A stretch of DNA of 64,000 bases from Sulfitobacter sp. (lineage in GTDB: Bacteria > Pseudomonadota > Alphaproteobacteria > Rhodobacterales > Rhodobacteraceae): NCBI GenBank assembly GCA_017854855.1, contig JAFMGZ010000004.1:62001-126000 (forward strand). Reading direction: 5' to 3'. The notes beneath the pieces are model-generated. The model did no database searches. It saw only the letters and a program-made list of their open reading frames with translations, and had not been told where the DNA came from. Of the stretch, positions 9,318 through 17,510 are shown piece by piece (position 1 is the first letter of the stretch; every line of letters starts with the position of its first letter). The translations under genes and the position numbers were made by a program.

Positions 9318-11495
9318 GTGTTGAACCTTGTGCCTTTTACGCGTGACCTGGTGCTGATTGGGGGCGGGCATGCCCATGCCTTGGTTTTGCGGGCATGGGG
9401 GATGGACCCGTTGCCGGGCGCAAGGGTGACGGTGATCAATCCGGGGCCGACGGCACCCTATACGGGCATGTTGCCCGGCCATGTGGCGGGGCATTACGGG
9501 CGTGATGATCTGGAGATAGACCTGGTGAAACTGTGCCGTCATGCGGGGGCGCGGTTGATCCTGGACAGGGCGGTGGGGATTGACCGGGTCCGGCGCGAGG
9601 TGATTGTGCAGGGGCGGGGGGCTGTGGCCTATGATGTGGCATCGGTTGATGTGGGCATTACCGCGCAGATGGATTTGCCGGGGTTTCGGGAGCATGGCAT
9701 CGGGGCCAAGCCGCTGGATGTCTATGCGGCCCGGTGGCGGGAGTTTCTGGAGCGGGTGGCGGCGGGGGATCTGCGCGCGCAGGTGGCGGTGATTGGCGGC
9801 GGGGTTGCAGGATGCGAGCTGGCGATGGCCATGGCCTATGGTTTGCGCGCTATCGGGGCCAAGCCGCAGGTGACGGTGATCGAGGCGGGACCGCAGATTT
9901 CGGGCGTGGGTGCACGGGCCCGCAAGCGGATCCTGGCGGCGATGGCGGAACTGGGGGTTGTGTTGCGCACCGATGCGCGGGTGGTGCAGGTGCAGGCGGG
10001 ACATGTGGAGCTGGCGGGGCAGGAGCGGGTGGCGGCGGCGCTATGTGTCGGGGCGGCGGGAGCGTTTGCGCAAAGGTGGCTTGCCCAGACGGATCTGCCG
10101 CTGCGGGATGGGTTTATCGAGATTGGCAGCGATCTGGGTGTTGTCGGGGATGATGCGTTGTTTGCGGTGGGCGATTGTGCGGTGATGCCTGCGCATCCGC
10201 GCCCCAAGGCGGGGGTTTTCGCGGTGCGCGCGGCACCGGTGTTGACGCATAATCTGCGTGCCGCGCTGAGTGGGGGGCGGCGCAAGAGGTGGCGGCCGCA
10301 GAAGGATTATCTCAAGCTGATCTCATTGGGCGGGCAATCAGCCATCGCGGAGAAATTTGGTCTGACCCTGCAGGGGCCGTTCATGTGGCGCTGGAAGGAC
10401 CGGATTGACCGGGCCTTTATGGACCGTCTGGGTGATTTGCCCAGCATGGCTGTGCCGCCCCATGAGGCTGTTGCGGCGGTTGGTGTGGCAGAGTTGCTGG
10501 CTGCCAAGCCGCTGTGCGGGGGCTGTGGTGCCAAGGTGGGGCAGGGTGTTCTGGCCGGTGCCCTGGAAGGTCTGCCGCCGATGTCGGGTGATGTGGTGAC
10601 GGGAGCGGGGGATGATGCGGCGGTGCTGCGCCAGCCGGGCGGCGGGTTTCAGGTGATCAGCACCGATCATTTGCGCAGTCTGATTGAGGATCCGGGCATG
10701 ATGGCGCGGATCGCATTGGTGCATGCATTGGGCGATGTCTGGGCCATGGGGGCCAGGCCGCAGGTGGTTCTGGCGTCGCTGGTGCTGCCGCAGATGTCGG
10801 CACCATTGCAGGCGCGCACCCTGGCAGAGATCACGGCCGTGAGCCGCGAGGTGATCGAGGCGGCGGGCGCGCAGCTGGTTGGTGGGCATACTACCATGGG
10901 GGCGGAATTGACGATCGGCTTCACGGTGACGGGCACGCGGGATGTGATGCCGCTGACGGTGTCGGGGGCGCAGGCGGGGGATCTGTTGATCCTGACGCGG
11001 CCGATCGGGTCGGGCGTGATCCTGGCGGCAGACATGCAAGGGCAGGCCGACGGCCGTGATGTGGCGGCGGCGCTTGGGATCATGGGACAGGGTCAGCAGC
11101 GCGAGGCGCAGGTTCTGGGCCCTGTTGCCCATGCGATGACGGATGTGACGGGCTTTGGGCTGGCGGGGCATGTGCGCGCGATCTGCGCGGCCTCGGGGCT
11201 GGATGCGGAGCTATGGCAGGCCGCGATCCCGATCTATGAGGGTGCGCGGGCCTTGTCGGATGCGGGCGTGTCCTCCAGCTTGATGCCGGCCAATCGGGCC
11301 GATGCGCCCTTGGCGGGGCTTGAGGATCCGTTGCTGCATGATCCGCAGACAGCCGGTGGGCTGTTGGCTGCCGTGCCGGAAGGCCAGCAGGCGGCTGTGA
11401 TCGGGGCGCTGGAGGCTGCCGGATGTCGTGGCCATGTGATTGGCCGGTTGAGCCGGGGCGCGGGCGCTGTGCGTTTGGTACCTGACCCTAAGTGA
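9318..11495 (+). CDS. selD: Selenide, water dikinase fused to an NAD(P)/FAD-dependent oxidoreductase
   Basis: Makes selenophosphate from selenide and ATP, the selenium donor for 2-selenouridine tRNA and selenocysteine. Residues 1-380 are a pyridine-nucleotide-disulfide oxidoreductase of the NDH-2/sulfide:quinone reductase type: FAD fold LVLIGGGHAHALVL, second dinucleotide fold VAVIGGGVAGCELA, and FAVGDCAV. From about residue 390 a complete SelD domain follows (LCGGCGAKVG with cysteine rather than selenocysteine near residue 400, AGDDAAVL, GGHTTMGAE). This architecture is known in many proteobacteria. The start is GTG 9318, or TTG 9321. Its stop overlaps the convergent mnmH stop by 8 bases. 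Confidence 0.93.
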   Translation: MLNLVPFTRDLVLIGGGHAHALVLRAWGMDPLPGARVTVINPGPTAPYTGMLPGHVAGHYGRDDLEIDLVKLCRHAGARLILDRAVGIDRVRREVIVQGRGAVAYDVASVDVGITAQMDLPGFREHGIGAKPLDVYAARWREFLERVAAGDLRAQVAVIGGGVAGCELAMAMAYGLRAIGAKPQVTVIEAGPQISGVGARARKRILAAMAELGVVLRTDARVVQVQAGHVELAGQERVAAALCVGAAGAFAQRWLAQTDLPLRDGFIEIGSDLGVVGDDALFAVGDCAVMPAHPRPKAGVFAVRAAPVLTHNLRAALSGGRRKRWRPQKDYLKLISLGGQSAIAEKFGLTLQGPFMWRWKDRIDRAFMDRLGDLPSMAVPPHEAVAAVGVAELLAAKPLCGGCGAKVGQGVLAGALEGLPPMSGDVVTGAGDDAAVLRQPGGGFQVISTDHLRSLIEDPGMMARIALVHALGDVWAMGARPQVVLASLVLPQMSAPLQARTLAEITAVSREVIEAAGAQLVGGHTTMGAELTIGFTVTGTRDVMPLTVSGAQAGDLLILTRPIGSGVILAADMQGQADGRDVAAALGIMGQGQQREAQVLGPVAHAMTDVTGFGLAGHVRAICAASGLDAELWQAAIPIYEGARALSDAGVSSSLMPANRADAPLAGLEDPLLHDPQTAGGLLAAVPEGQQAAVIGALEAAGCRGHVIGRLSRGAGAVRLVPDPK

Positions 11496-12534
11496 AGCGC
11501 GCGGCCAGCTCTCTGGCGGTTGCGGCCAAGGTGGTTTCGTCGAGGTCCGGCAAGTGCAGTGTTTGCAGGGCGCGCGGTGACTGGGCTGCGGATTTGGCAT
11601 AGCGCGGATCGTAATGCGCGCCGATCAGGCCTGCGGCAAGGTCTTGCCAAAGGCCGTCCCGGGCCATTTGCTGCCATTGGGCAATCACGGCGGCCGCATG
11701 ATAGGGGCGCAGGTGGTCAATGAGCGATGCCAGATGGGCGTTGTCCCGGGTGAGATCAGCATAGGCGCTGCACAGGAAACGGCTGCGGGCTGCCAGCGGG
11801 GCAGAGATATGGATGCGGGGTGCCTGCAGCATCTGCGCCCAGAGCGATGGGGGAATCATCCGTTCGCCGATCTTGCTGCTTTCGGCCTCAACGAAGGTGA
11901 CCCTTGCGGGCGATACGGCGGCCAGAGCGGCGGCAAGATGGCTTTCGAACATTTTCTGGCTGGGTTGCTGTTTTCGGATCCCGCCAAAGAGCGAACCGCG
12001 GTGGCCTGCCAGCCCTTCGAGGTCCAGAACCTGTGCGCCTGCTGCGGACAGATGGTGCAGCAGCGCGGTCTTGGCCGTGCCGGTGCCGCCGTCGATCATG
12101 ATCAGGCGATGGGAGGTCGGGGTATCGTAAAGGGTTTCGACCACCAGCCGCCGGTAGCTGCGATAGCCCCCGTGCAATAGCTGCACGCGCCAGCCGACCT
12201 GATCGAGAATCGTTGAAAAGGCACCGGAGCGTTGCCCGCCGCGCCAGCAATAGACCAAGGGTTGCCAGCTGCCATCCTTGTCCGCGAGCGGGCCCTGAAG
12301 GTGCCGAGCCGTATTGGCCGCGACCAATGCGCCGCCGATCTTGCGGGCCTTGAAGGGGCTGTCCTGGGTATAGATCGTGCCGACCTGCGCGCGTTCGGCA
12401 TCATTGAGCACGGGCAGGTTGATGGCACCGGGCAGATGATCCTGGGCATATTCGGCAGGCGCGCGGACGTCGATGACCGTGTCGACGGCCAGCGACTGAA
12501 GATCAGCCAGGGATGTGAGAGTGAAACGTTTCAT
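11488..12534 (-). CDS. mnmH: tRNA 2-selenouridine synthase MnmH (SelU/YbbB)
   Basis: Uses selenophosphate to convert the 2-thiouridine at wobble position 34 of Lys, Glu and Gln tRNAs into 2-selenouridine, via a geranylated intermediate. The N-terminal rhodanese domain holds the catalytic cysteine in VYCWRGGQRSGAF (about residue 96). The C-terminal half carries the P-loop GGTGTAKT near residue 148. Length (348 residues) is typical. It converges on selD, the enzyme that makes its substrate, and the two coding ends overlap by 8 bases. selA, selB and selC are not in the window. Confidence 0.94.
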   Translation of the reverse strand: MKRFTLTSLADLQSLAVDTVIDVRAPAEYAQDHLPGAINLPVLNDAERAQVGTIYTQDSPFKARKIGGALVAANTARHLQGPLADKDGSWQPLVYCWRGGQRSGAFSTILDQVGWRVQLLHGGYRSYRRLVVETLYDTPTSHRLIMIDGGTGTAKTALLHHLSAAGAQVLDLEGLAGHRGSLFGGIRKQQPSQKMFESHLAAALAAVSPARVTFVEAESSKIGERMIPPSLWAQMLQAPRIHISAPLAARSRFLCSAYADLTRDNAHLASLIDHLRPYHAAAVIAQWQQMARDGLWQDLAAGLIGAHYDPRYAKSAAQSPRALQTLHLPDLDETTLAATARELAARFT

Positions 12535-12727
12535 CAGGTGCCTTCATGCGCTGCCCTTGTATCTATCCGCTGCGGTGGGAAGGTCCAGCATTATGCCGCG
12601 ACAGGGCCGGGGCCCCGTACCAGACAGACGTCAAGTTCGACAGGGCGGTATAAGTTCGGCAAGGGTGTATCCGAGGGGCGGAAGGGTAAATTTCCACGTC
12701 ATCCAAGCCTTTTCAAAGAAAGAGGCT

Positions 12728-12803
12728 TGGTGGAGCATAGCGGGATCGAACCGCTGACCTCCTGCATGCCATGCAGGCGCTCTCCCAGCTGAGCTAATGC
12801 CCC
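12728..12803 (-). tRNA. tRNA-Ala (anticodon GGC)
   Basis: The reverse complement folds as a full cloverleaf: acceptor GGGGCAT/ATGCTCC with one G-U pair, D arm AGCTCAGCTGGGAGAGC, anticodon stem CCTGC/GCAGG with loop ATGGCAT (anticodon GGC), T arm with GGTTCGATC. Discriminator A and a genome-encoded CCA (12728-12730) follow. An inverted repeat CCAAGCCT / AGGCTTGG (12703-12710 and 12723-12730) overlaps the 3' end and could form a stem after the tRNA, but no T-run follows. Confidence 0.97.
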
Positions 12804-12832
12804 ATTGGCCAAGGCCTTGGGTGGTGGCGCGT

Positions 12833-12860
12833 GATTAAGCGCTAGTGGCAGCGGGATCAA
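12833..12860 (-). promoter_or_regulatory. Candidate sigma-70 promoter of tRNA-Ala
   Basis: On the minus strand TTGATC (12855-12860) and TTAATC (12833-12838) are separated by 16 bases, placing initiation about 20-25 bases ahead of the tRNA. It rests on pattern only. Confidence 0.45.
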
Positions 12861-12891
12861 GGGAAAAATCTCATTCCCGCTGCTGCAATTT

Positions 12892-13218
12892 TTAATCGTC
12901 GTCGTTTGTGGTCACGTCGGCGATGTCGTCCAGTGGGACTGTGTCTTCATCGTCGTCGTCATCGTCCAGAATATCGTCGTCCAGATCCACATCGATGTCG
13001 TCATCATCATCGAGCAGTGCATCGTCATCAGTTTCGGCCTCTTTGGCCTTGGCTGTTGCTGCATCTTCAGCATCTGCTGCGATCATACGGGATTTGGCTG
13101 CGTCAACTTCCAACACTTCGCCAGTGTAAGGGCTGACGATGGGATCTTTGTTCAGGTCATAGAAACGCTTGCCCGTTGTCGGGCAAAGGCGTTTGGTTCC
13201 CCATTCTTCTTTGGGCAT
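12892..13218 (-). CDS. TIGR02300 / FYDLN-acid family protein
   Basis: A 108-residue protein of unknown function found across Alphaproteobacteria. The conserved N-terminal part (GTKRLCPTTGKRFYDLNKDPIVSPYTG) contains the family FYDLN signature and single cysteine. The C-terminal half is extremely acidic, mostly Asp runs with a few Glu, ending TTNDDD. No signal peptide or membrane segment is seen, so it is probably cytoplasmic. It lies just upstream of, and in the same orientation as, the tRNA-Ala gene, but the tRNA seems to have its own promoter. Confidence 0.9.
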   Translation of the reverse strand: MPKEEWGTKRLCPTTGKRFYDLNKDPIVSPYTGEVLEVDAAKSRMIAADAEDAATAKAKEAETDDDALLDDDDDIDVDLDDDILDDDDDDEDTVPLDDIADVTTNDDD

Positions 13219-13315
13219 GAAATACCCCTTCTTGAATTAGCGTTTGAGAGTAGATGATTCAGCGCAACTGCCATATGAGGGGGGGACTGTCAAAGGCTTT
13301 AGCCTTTTCGCCCTG

Positions 13316-14017
13316 ATGAGAGTTGCCCACGTGAGTGACACGGTCCTGCCCGGTAATCCCCCGATCCCGTTGATCCTGCGCCGTTCCGCGCAGGCAAAGC
13401 GGCTTTCGCTGCGTATTTCGCAATTGGATGGGCGGGTCACATTGACCATGCCCAAACGGCTGGCGGAACGCGAGGCATTGGCCTTTGCGCGGTCCAAGGA
13501 GGAGTGGATTCGCGGGCATCTGGACAGACGCGGCGATGATATTGACGTGGGCCTGGGGTCTGAGTTGCCTTTGGGCGGTCAGATGCTGCGGGTTGTGGCG
13601 GGAACGGGCCGGTCGGTGCAGATTGGACACAGTGAAATCGCGGTGCCGGGGGCTGCGGACCGGGTGGGCAAACGTCTGGGGGCCTATCTGAAAGAGGTGG
13701 CGCGGGACCGGCTGGCGGGGGCCTGTGATGATTACGCGGCCCGCCTGGGGCGGCCCTATACGCGAATCACCATGCGCGATACGCGGTCGCGCTGGGGCTC
13801 ATGTACCAGTGACGGGGGGCTGATGTTTTCCTGGCGGCTGATCATGGCCCCGCCACAGGTGCTGGATTATGTTGCGGCGCATGAGGTGGCGCATCTGGCC
13901 GAGATGAACCATTCGGCGGCTTTCTGGGCGGGCGTGGAGCGCATTTACGGCAGCTACAAAGAGCCGCGCGGATGGCTGCGCCAGCACGGCAATGCGCTGC
14001 ATCGCTACCGGTTTTGA
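13316..14017 (+). CDS. YgjP/SprT-type zinc metallopeptidase (DUF45)
   Basis: Putative zinc protease of the M48-like DUF45 family. The zinc motif HEVAHLAEMNH (HExxH plus a third ligand) and the family signature DTRSRWGSCTSDG are both intact, and the C-terminus is near the usual end. The physiological substrate is unknown. Start choice is uncertain: ATG 13316 and GTG 13331 are both plausible, and a still longer frame opens at 13244 inside the divergent promoter region shared with the TIGR02300 gene. Confidence 0.88.
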   Translation: MRVAHVSDTVLPGNPPIPLILRRSAQAKRLSLRISQLDGRVTLTMPKRLAEREALAFARSKEEWIRGHLDRRGDDIDVGLGSELPLGGQMLRVVAGTGRSVQIGHSEIAVPGAADRVGKRLGAYLKEVARDRLAGACDDYAARLGRPYTRITMRDTRSRWGSCTSDGGLMFSWRLIMAPPQVLDYVAAHEVAHLAEMNHSAAFWAGVERIYGSYKEPRGWLRQHGNALHRYRF

Positions 14018-14074
14018 GGCAAGGCATCTGCCGGCGTGCTTGACCTGCCGGTGATTTGTGATCACATGCAGGTC

Positions 14075-14725
14075 ATGACATTAAGCGCCCGCCCTGCAGA
14101 AGCCACATCGCTGGCCCATGACCGCGTCTACCGGCATCTGCGGGGGCGAATCATGTATGGCGATCTGCCCCCCGGACATGCGCTGACGCTGCGCGGGATC
14201 GGGGCGGAATACGCCGTTTCCATGACACCGGCACGCGAATCCGTGCGCCGTCTGGTGGCAGAGGGGGCGCTGACCATGACGCCGTCGGGGCGGATATCCA
14301 CACCAGAGCTGAGCAGCGAGCGGATTGAGGAACTGGCCGCCCTGCGGGCCCTGATCGAAGTGGAACTGGCCAGTCGCGCCTTGCCGCGGGCGCATATGGC
14401 GCTGATTGAGCGGATGCAGACCATCAACGCGGCCATCGCTGAAGCGGTTCAGCAGCGCGATGCCGTGGGCTATTTGCGCACCAATCTTGAGTTTCACCGC
14501 ACGCTGTACCTGCGCGCGCAGGCACCTGCGATGCTGGCCATGGCAGAGACGGTCTGGCTGCAGATGGGGCCGACCATGCGGTCGCTTTATGGCCGCCTGC
14601 GCCGCACCGATCCGCCACAGTTTCACCGGCTGATCATTGCCGCGCTCAAGGCGGGGGATGAGCCGGGGCTGCGTCTGGCCGTGCGTTCGGATGTGACACA
14701 GGGATTGCGGATGCTGGCGGGCTGA
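14075..14725 (+). CDS. GntR-family transcriptional regulator, FCD (FadR) subgroup
   Basis: A winged helix-turn-helix DNA-binding domain at residues 8-70 (VYRHLRGRIMYGDLPPG, ESVRRLVAEGAL) is followed by an all-helical FCD effector domain with metal/ligand histidine and acidic positions (ALIEVELASRAL, NLEFHRTLY). The start could be ATG 14075, ATG 14066 or GTG 14036; homologues have a short tail before the helix-turn-helix, which favours 14075. It sits 140 bases upstream of rpiB in the same direction, so it may control that gene and sugar phosphate metabolism, an inference from position only. Confidence 0.85.
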   Translation: MTLSARPAEATSLAHDRVYRHLRGRIMYGDLPPGHALTLRGIGAEYAVSMTPARESVRRLVAEGALTMTPSGRISTPELSSERIEELAALRALIEVELASRALPRAHMALIERMQTINAAIAEAVQQRDAVGYLRTNLEFHRTLYLRAQAPAMLAMAETVWLQMGPTMRSLYGRLRRTDPPQFHRLIIAALKAGDEPGLRLAVRSDVTQGLRMLAG

Positions 14726-14864
14726 TCTGCGCGGGCAATCAGCGGCTGGACCTCTGCGGGGCCTGTGCTATCAAGTGCGCGACCGTCAGGTACCTTTAAC
14801 CAACAGCACCCAAGGCCAGCCTGCTGCATCGGCAGATGACCTTGGACAACGGAAAGATATCATC

Positions 14865-15314
14865 ATGCCCGCCAACAACCGCATCGTTCTGTCCAGCGAT
14901 CATGCCGCCATCGCGTTTCGTCAGACTCTTGCCGCGCATATCGCGGCGCTTGGCTGGGAAGTGGTGGATATCGGGCCGACCACGCCTGAAAGCACGCATT
15001 ATCCCATCCATGGCAGAGCGGCAGCACAGCGCGTCGCATCGGGGGATTGCCGGTTCGGGATCATCCTGTGCGGCACGGGTCAGGGTATCATGATGGCAGC
15101 CAACAAGGTCAGTGGCATCCGCTGTGGCGTGTGCCACGATACGTTCTCGGCGCGGATGATCCGCCAGCACAACGACGCCAATATGCTGTCGCTGGGGGTG
15201 CGGGTCATTGGTGAAGGGCTGGCGCTGGATGTGGTCGATGCCTTTTTGAACGCCGAATTTGAGGGCGGCCGGCATGGCACACGGGTAGACATGATTGAAC
15301 CGCAGGACGCCTGA
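14865..15314 (+). CDS. rpiB: RpiB/LacAB-family sugar-phosphate isomerase
   Basis: Interconverts aldose and ketose phosphates, typically ribose 5-phosphate and ribulose 5-phosphate. Family marks are SSDHAA near the N-terminus, the catalytic cysteine in GIILCGTGQG, and RQHNDANMLSLGVRVIG. Length (149 residues) is normal. The ATG at 14865 has GGAAAG about 9 bases upstream; the open frame continues upstream to 14775 without family similarity. The adjacent FCD regulator suggests it may belong to catabolism of a particular sugar or polyol rather than housekeeping pentose phosphate flow. Confidence 0.9.
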   Translation: MPANNRIVLSSDHAAIAFRQTLAAHIAALGWEVVDIGPTTPESTHYPIHGRAAAQRVASGDCRFGIILCGTGQGIMMAANKVSGIRCGVCHDTFSARMIRQHNDANMLSLGVRVIGEGLALDVVDAFLNAEFEGGRHGTRVDMIEPQDA

Positions 15315-15356
15315 AACGCATTCGGGACCCTTGGGGCGCAAAGGAATTGGCGAGTA

Positions 15357-15818
15357 ATGGTCGAGAACCCGGTTGTGCGTGCCATTCAGGCTGATGATTT
15401 GCCGGCTGTCTTGTCGATGGTCGGGGCATTGGCCGAACATCATGGGGACAAGGCCATGCTTAGCGCACAGGACCTTGCGCGCGATTGCCTTGGGGCGCAG
15501 CCATGGGTGCGTCTGTTGGTGGCGGAAGTGGGCGGCAGCCTGAAGGGCTATGCCGCACTTGTTCCCTTGGTGCAGTTGCAGTTTGGTGTCAGGGGCATGG
15601 ATATGCATCATCTGTTTGTCGCTCAGGGGGTTCGGGGAATGGGCATCGGACGCGCGTTGATCCGCGGCTGCATCGAGGCGGCGCAGGCGGCGGGATGCCG
15701 GTATATGACCGTGGGCACCCATCCAGACAACGAACCGGCCGCTGCGATCTATCTGGCGGCTGGATTTGAACCCTTGCCGCCCCCGGGCCCGCGTTTTCGG
15801 ATCAAGTTTGACGCCTAG
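15357..15818 (+). CDS. GNAT-family N-acetyltransferase
   Basis: A 153-residue single-domain acetyltransferase. The acetyl-CoA binding signature is VAQGVRGMGIGRALI (Q/RxxGxG/A type), preceded by the beta-4 strand MDMHHLFV and followed by GTHPDNEPAAAIYLAAGFE. Substrate cannot be told. AAAGGA lies about 11 bases before the ATG. It ends the typical high-GC block before the anomalous gene at 15974. Confidence 0.85.
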   Translation: MVENPVVRAIQADDLPAVLSMVGALAEHHGDKAMLSAQDLARDCLGAQPWVRLLVAEVGGSLKGYAALVPLVQLQFGVRGMDMHHLFVAQGVRGMGIGRALIRGCIEAAQAAGCRYMTVGTHPDNEPAAAIYLAAGFEPLPPPGPRFRIKFDA

Positions 15819-15973
15819 GGGGCGGGGCGTTGTGGTGCCGGGCCGCTAGAGGTGGTGGAGGGCGGCTACTTTGCTTATTCGTAATATCTTTTCGAAGGCC
15901 TGCAAACCTTTCCCTTGATCGCCGGTCTTGCACTTGGCAAACAGAAAGAAAGAAAACAAAAAGGCCGTAGTTA

Positions 15974-17320
15974 ATGGACCCAATTTCGATTTTCGCAATC
16001 GCTTGGTTACTTATACCTATCCTTTTATTGATCCTCTGGCTTCGTGATCGTGGTGCAAAGAAACGCGCCGAAAAACGGATAGCTGAAGCGGAGGCGACCA
16101 CAGAAGCTCTCAAGAAGAAATATGCGTCCATCGCGGTTGTTGAGGATGAAGTCTCGACACTAAAGGATACGGCAATAGGGATACAGAAACAAATTGAGGA
16201 AGCACGGAATTCATATTCTGAGAAACGCGCCACGCTGAAAAAGCTAGAGCAACAAGTCGCAATTTATGACGAAAAGCTCTCTTTCGCGGAGCTAGGGGTC
16301 TATGAACCCCATTTCGACTTCAACGACTCTGATGAATACAAGCAAGAGATAAAACGCATCCGTGACCGCCAGAAAGTAATGGTCAAGGCAAAGACCTCGA
16401 CCGTCTGTCCGACTGACTGGCAAGTAGACGGAAGCCGCGCCAAAGGTCAGACGATGATTAACCGCCAGACCCGTCTGACAATGCGTGCTTTTAACAACGA
16501 ATGCGAAGCCGGAATCGCAAACACGCGCTGGAACAACGTAAATGCTATGGAGAAGCGTATCCTCAACGCGGCCTCGCAAATCGACAAATCCAATGAGTCC
16601 ATGAGCCTACGTATCAGTGAGCAATATGTCCGTCTCAAACTGGACGAATTGCACGCAACACATGAATACCGCGAACAGCTTAAGATCGAGAAAGAAGAGC
16701 GCGCAGAGCTGGCTCGCGCGGAACGGGAAGAGAAGAAGCTTTTAGCGGAAGCCGAAGCTGCAGAACGTGAAGAAGAACGTTATAAAAAACTCTTGGACAA
16801 GGCGCGCTCAGAGGTTGGTATCGATGAAAACCGGATTGCTGAGCTAGAAGCCGCTTTGGCCGAAGCCCATGCCATAAGCGAACGCGCCCGCGCGATGGCT
16901 GAGATGACGAAATCTGGCTACGTCTACATCATTTCGAATATCGGTTCCTTCGGTGAGGACGTCGTCAAGATCGGTCTCACCCGGCGGCTCGAACCAGATG
17001 ACCGTGTGAAAGAACTTGGCGACGCAAGCGTCCCGTTCAGCTTCGACACCCACGCCATGATCTACTCGGATGATGCCCCCGCTCTCGAAACTGCCCTACA
17101 CAAAGAATTCTCCAATCGCCGCGTGAACGCCTCCAACATGCGTAAAGAGTTCTTCCACGTCAGTTTGGAGGAGGTGGAGGATGCTGTGAAACGCCTTGCC
17201 CCATCCTCCAATTTCTTCTCAGACCGTGAGGCGCAAGAATGGCATGAAACCCTGTCCCGCCGTAAAGAGGCGTTAAAAGACTTAATAAGACCATCAGAAG
17301 AACTGCCCGAAGCAATATGA
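15974..17320 (+). CDS. Membrane-anchored coiled-coil protein with DUF4041 and GIY-YIG (T5orf172) nuclease domains
   Basis: 448 residues in this order: one N-terminal transmembrane helix (about 5-23), a charged coiled coil (26-100), a DUF4041-like region (105-230), a second Glu/Arg/Ala-rich coiled coil (232-310), and a GIY-YIG/T5orf172 module (315-405). The module keeps YVYI (316-319), KIGLT (332-336), Arg344, His360 and a candidate catalytic Glu372. Related proteins occur in phages and mobile or defence regions, and their role is not established. The gene and its flanks are clearly richer in A/T and in AAA/GAA codons than neighbours, suggesting horizontal acquisition. It stands alone, with no recombinase or toxin-antitoxin neighbour. 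The ATG has only a weak upstream ribosome site. Confidence 0.82.
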   Translation: MDPISIFAIAWLLIPILLLILWLRDRGAKKRAEKRIAEAEATTEALKKKYASIAVVEDEVSTLKDTAIGIQKQIEEARNSYSEKRATLKKLEQQVAIYDEKLSFAELGVYEPHFDFNDSDEYKQEIKRIRDRQKVMVKAKTSTVCPTDWQVDGSRAKGQTMINRQTRLTMRAFNNECEAGIANTRWNNVNAMEKRILNAASQIDKSNESMSLRISEQYVRLKLDELHATHEYREQLKIEKEERAELARAEREEKKLLAEAEAAEREEERYKKLLDKARSEVGIDENRIAELEAALAEAHAISERARAMAEMTKSGYVYIISNIGSFGEDVVKIGLTRRLEPDDRVKELGDASVPFSFDTHAMIYSDDAPALETALHKEFSNRRVNASNMRKEFFHVSLEEVEDAVKRLAPSSNFFSDREAQEWHETLSRRKEALKDLIRPSEELPEAI

Positions 17321-17510
17321 TTGTGAAAACTGCCATCAGCGCCACTGCAACTAAAGTTGGCTCCGATCCGATTTCCAGACCTCGGCTTGGTTCTTAACAG
17401 GGCCTAAGGCGGTTTGTTTGGCGGGCTGATGGACGCAAGAAGATTTGGTCGTCGAAGGTTATGCGACGATTCTAGGTTTGTTGCATAAGGATGAGCCGGG
17501 GAGGCGGGCC

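Noticed and set aside
12703-12730. Rho-independent terminator after tRNA-Ala
   Set aside because: The stem CCAAGCCT/AGGCTTGG overlaps the CCA end and is not followed by a T-run, so it was only mentioned with the tRNA.
14036-14074. GTG 14036 as the start of the GntR regulator
   Set aside because: Possible, but it adds 13 residues not typical of the family and its AAGG is too distant; 14075 preferred.
17321-17510. Remnant gene or attachment site after the GIY-YIG gene
   Set aside because: I saw no tRNA, integrase fragment, or direct repeat pairing with the upstream flank (15819-15973).
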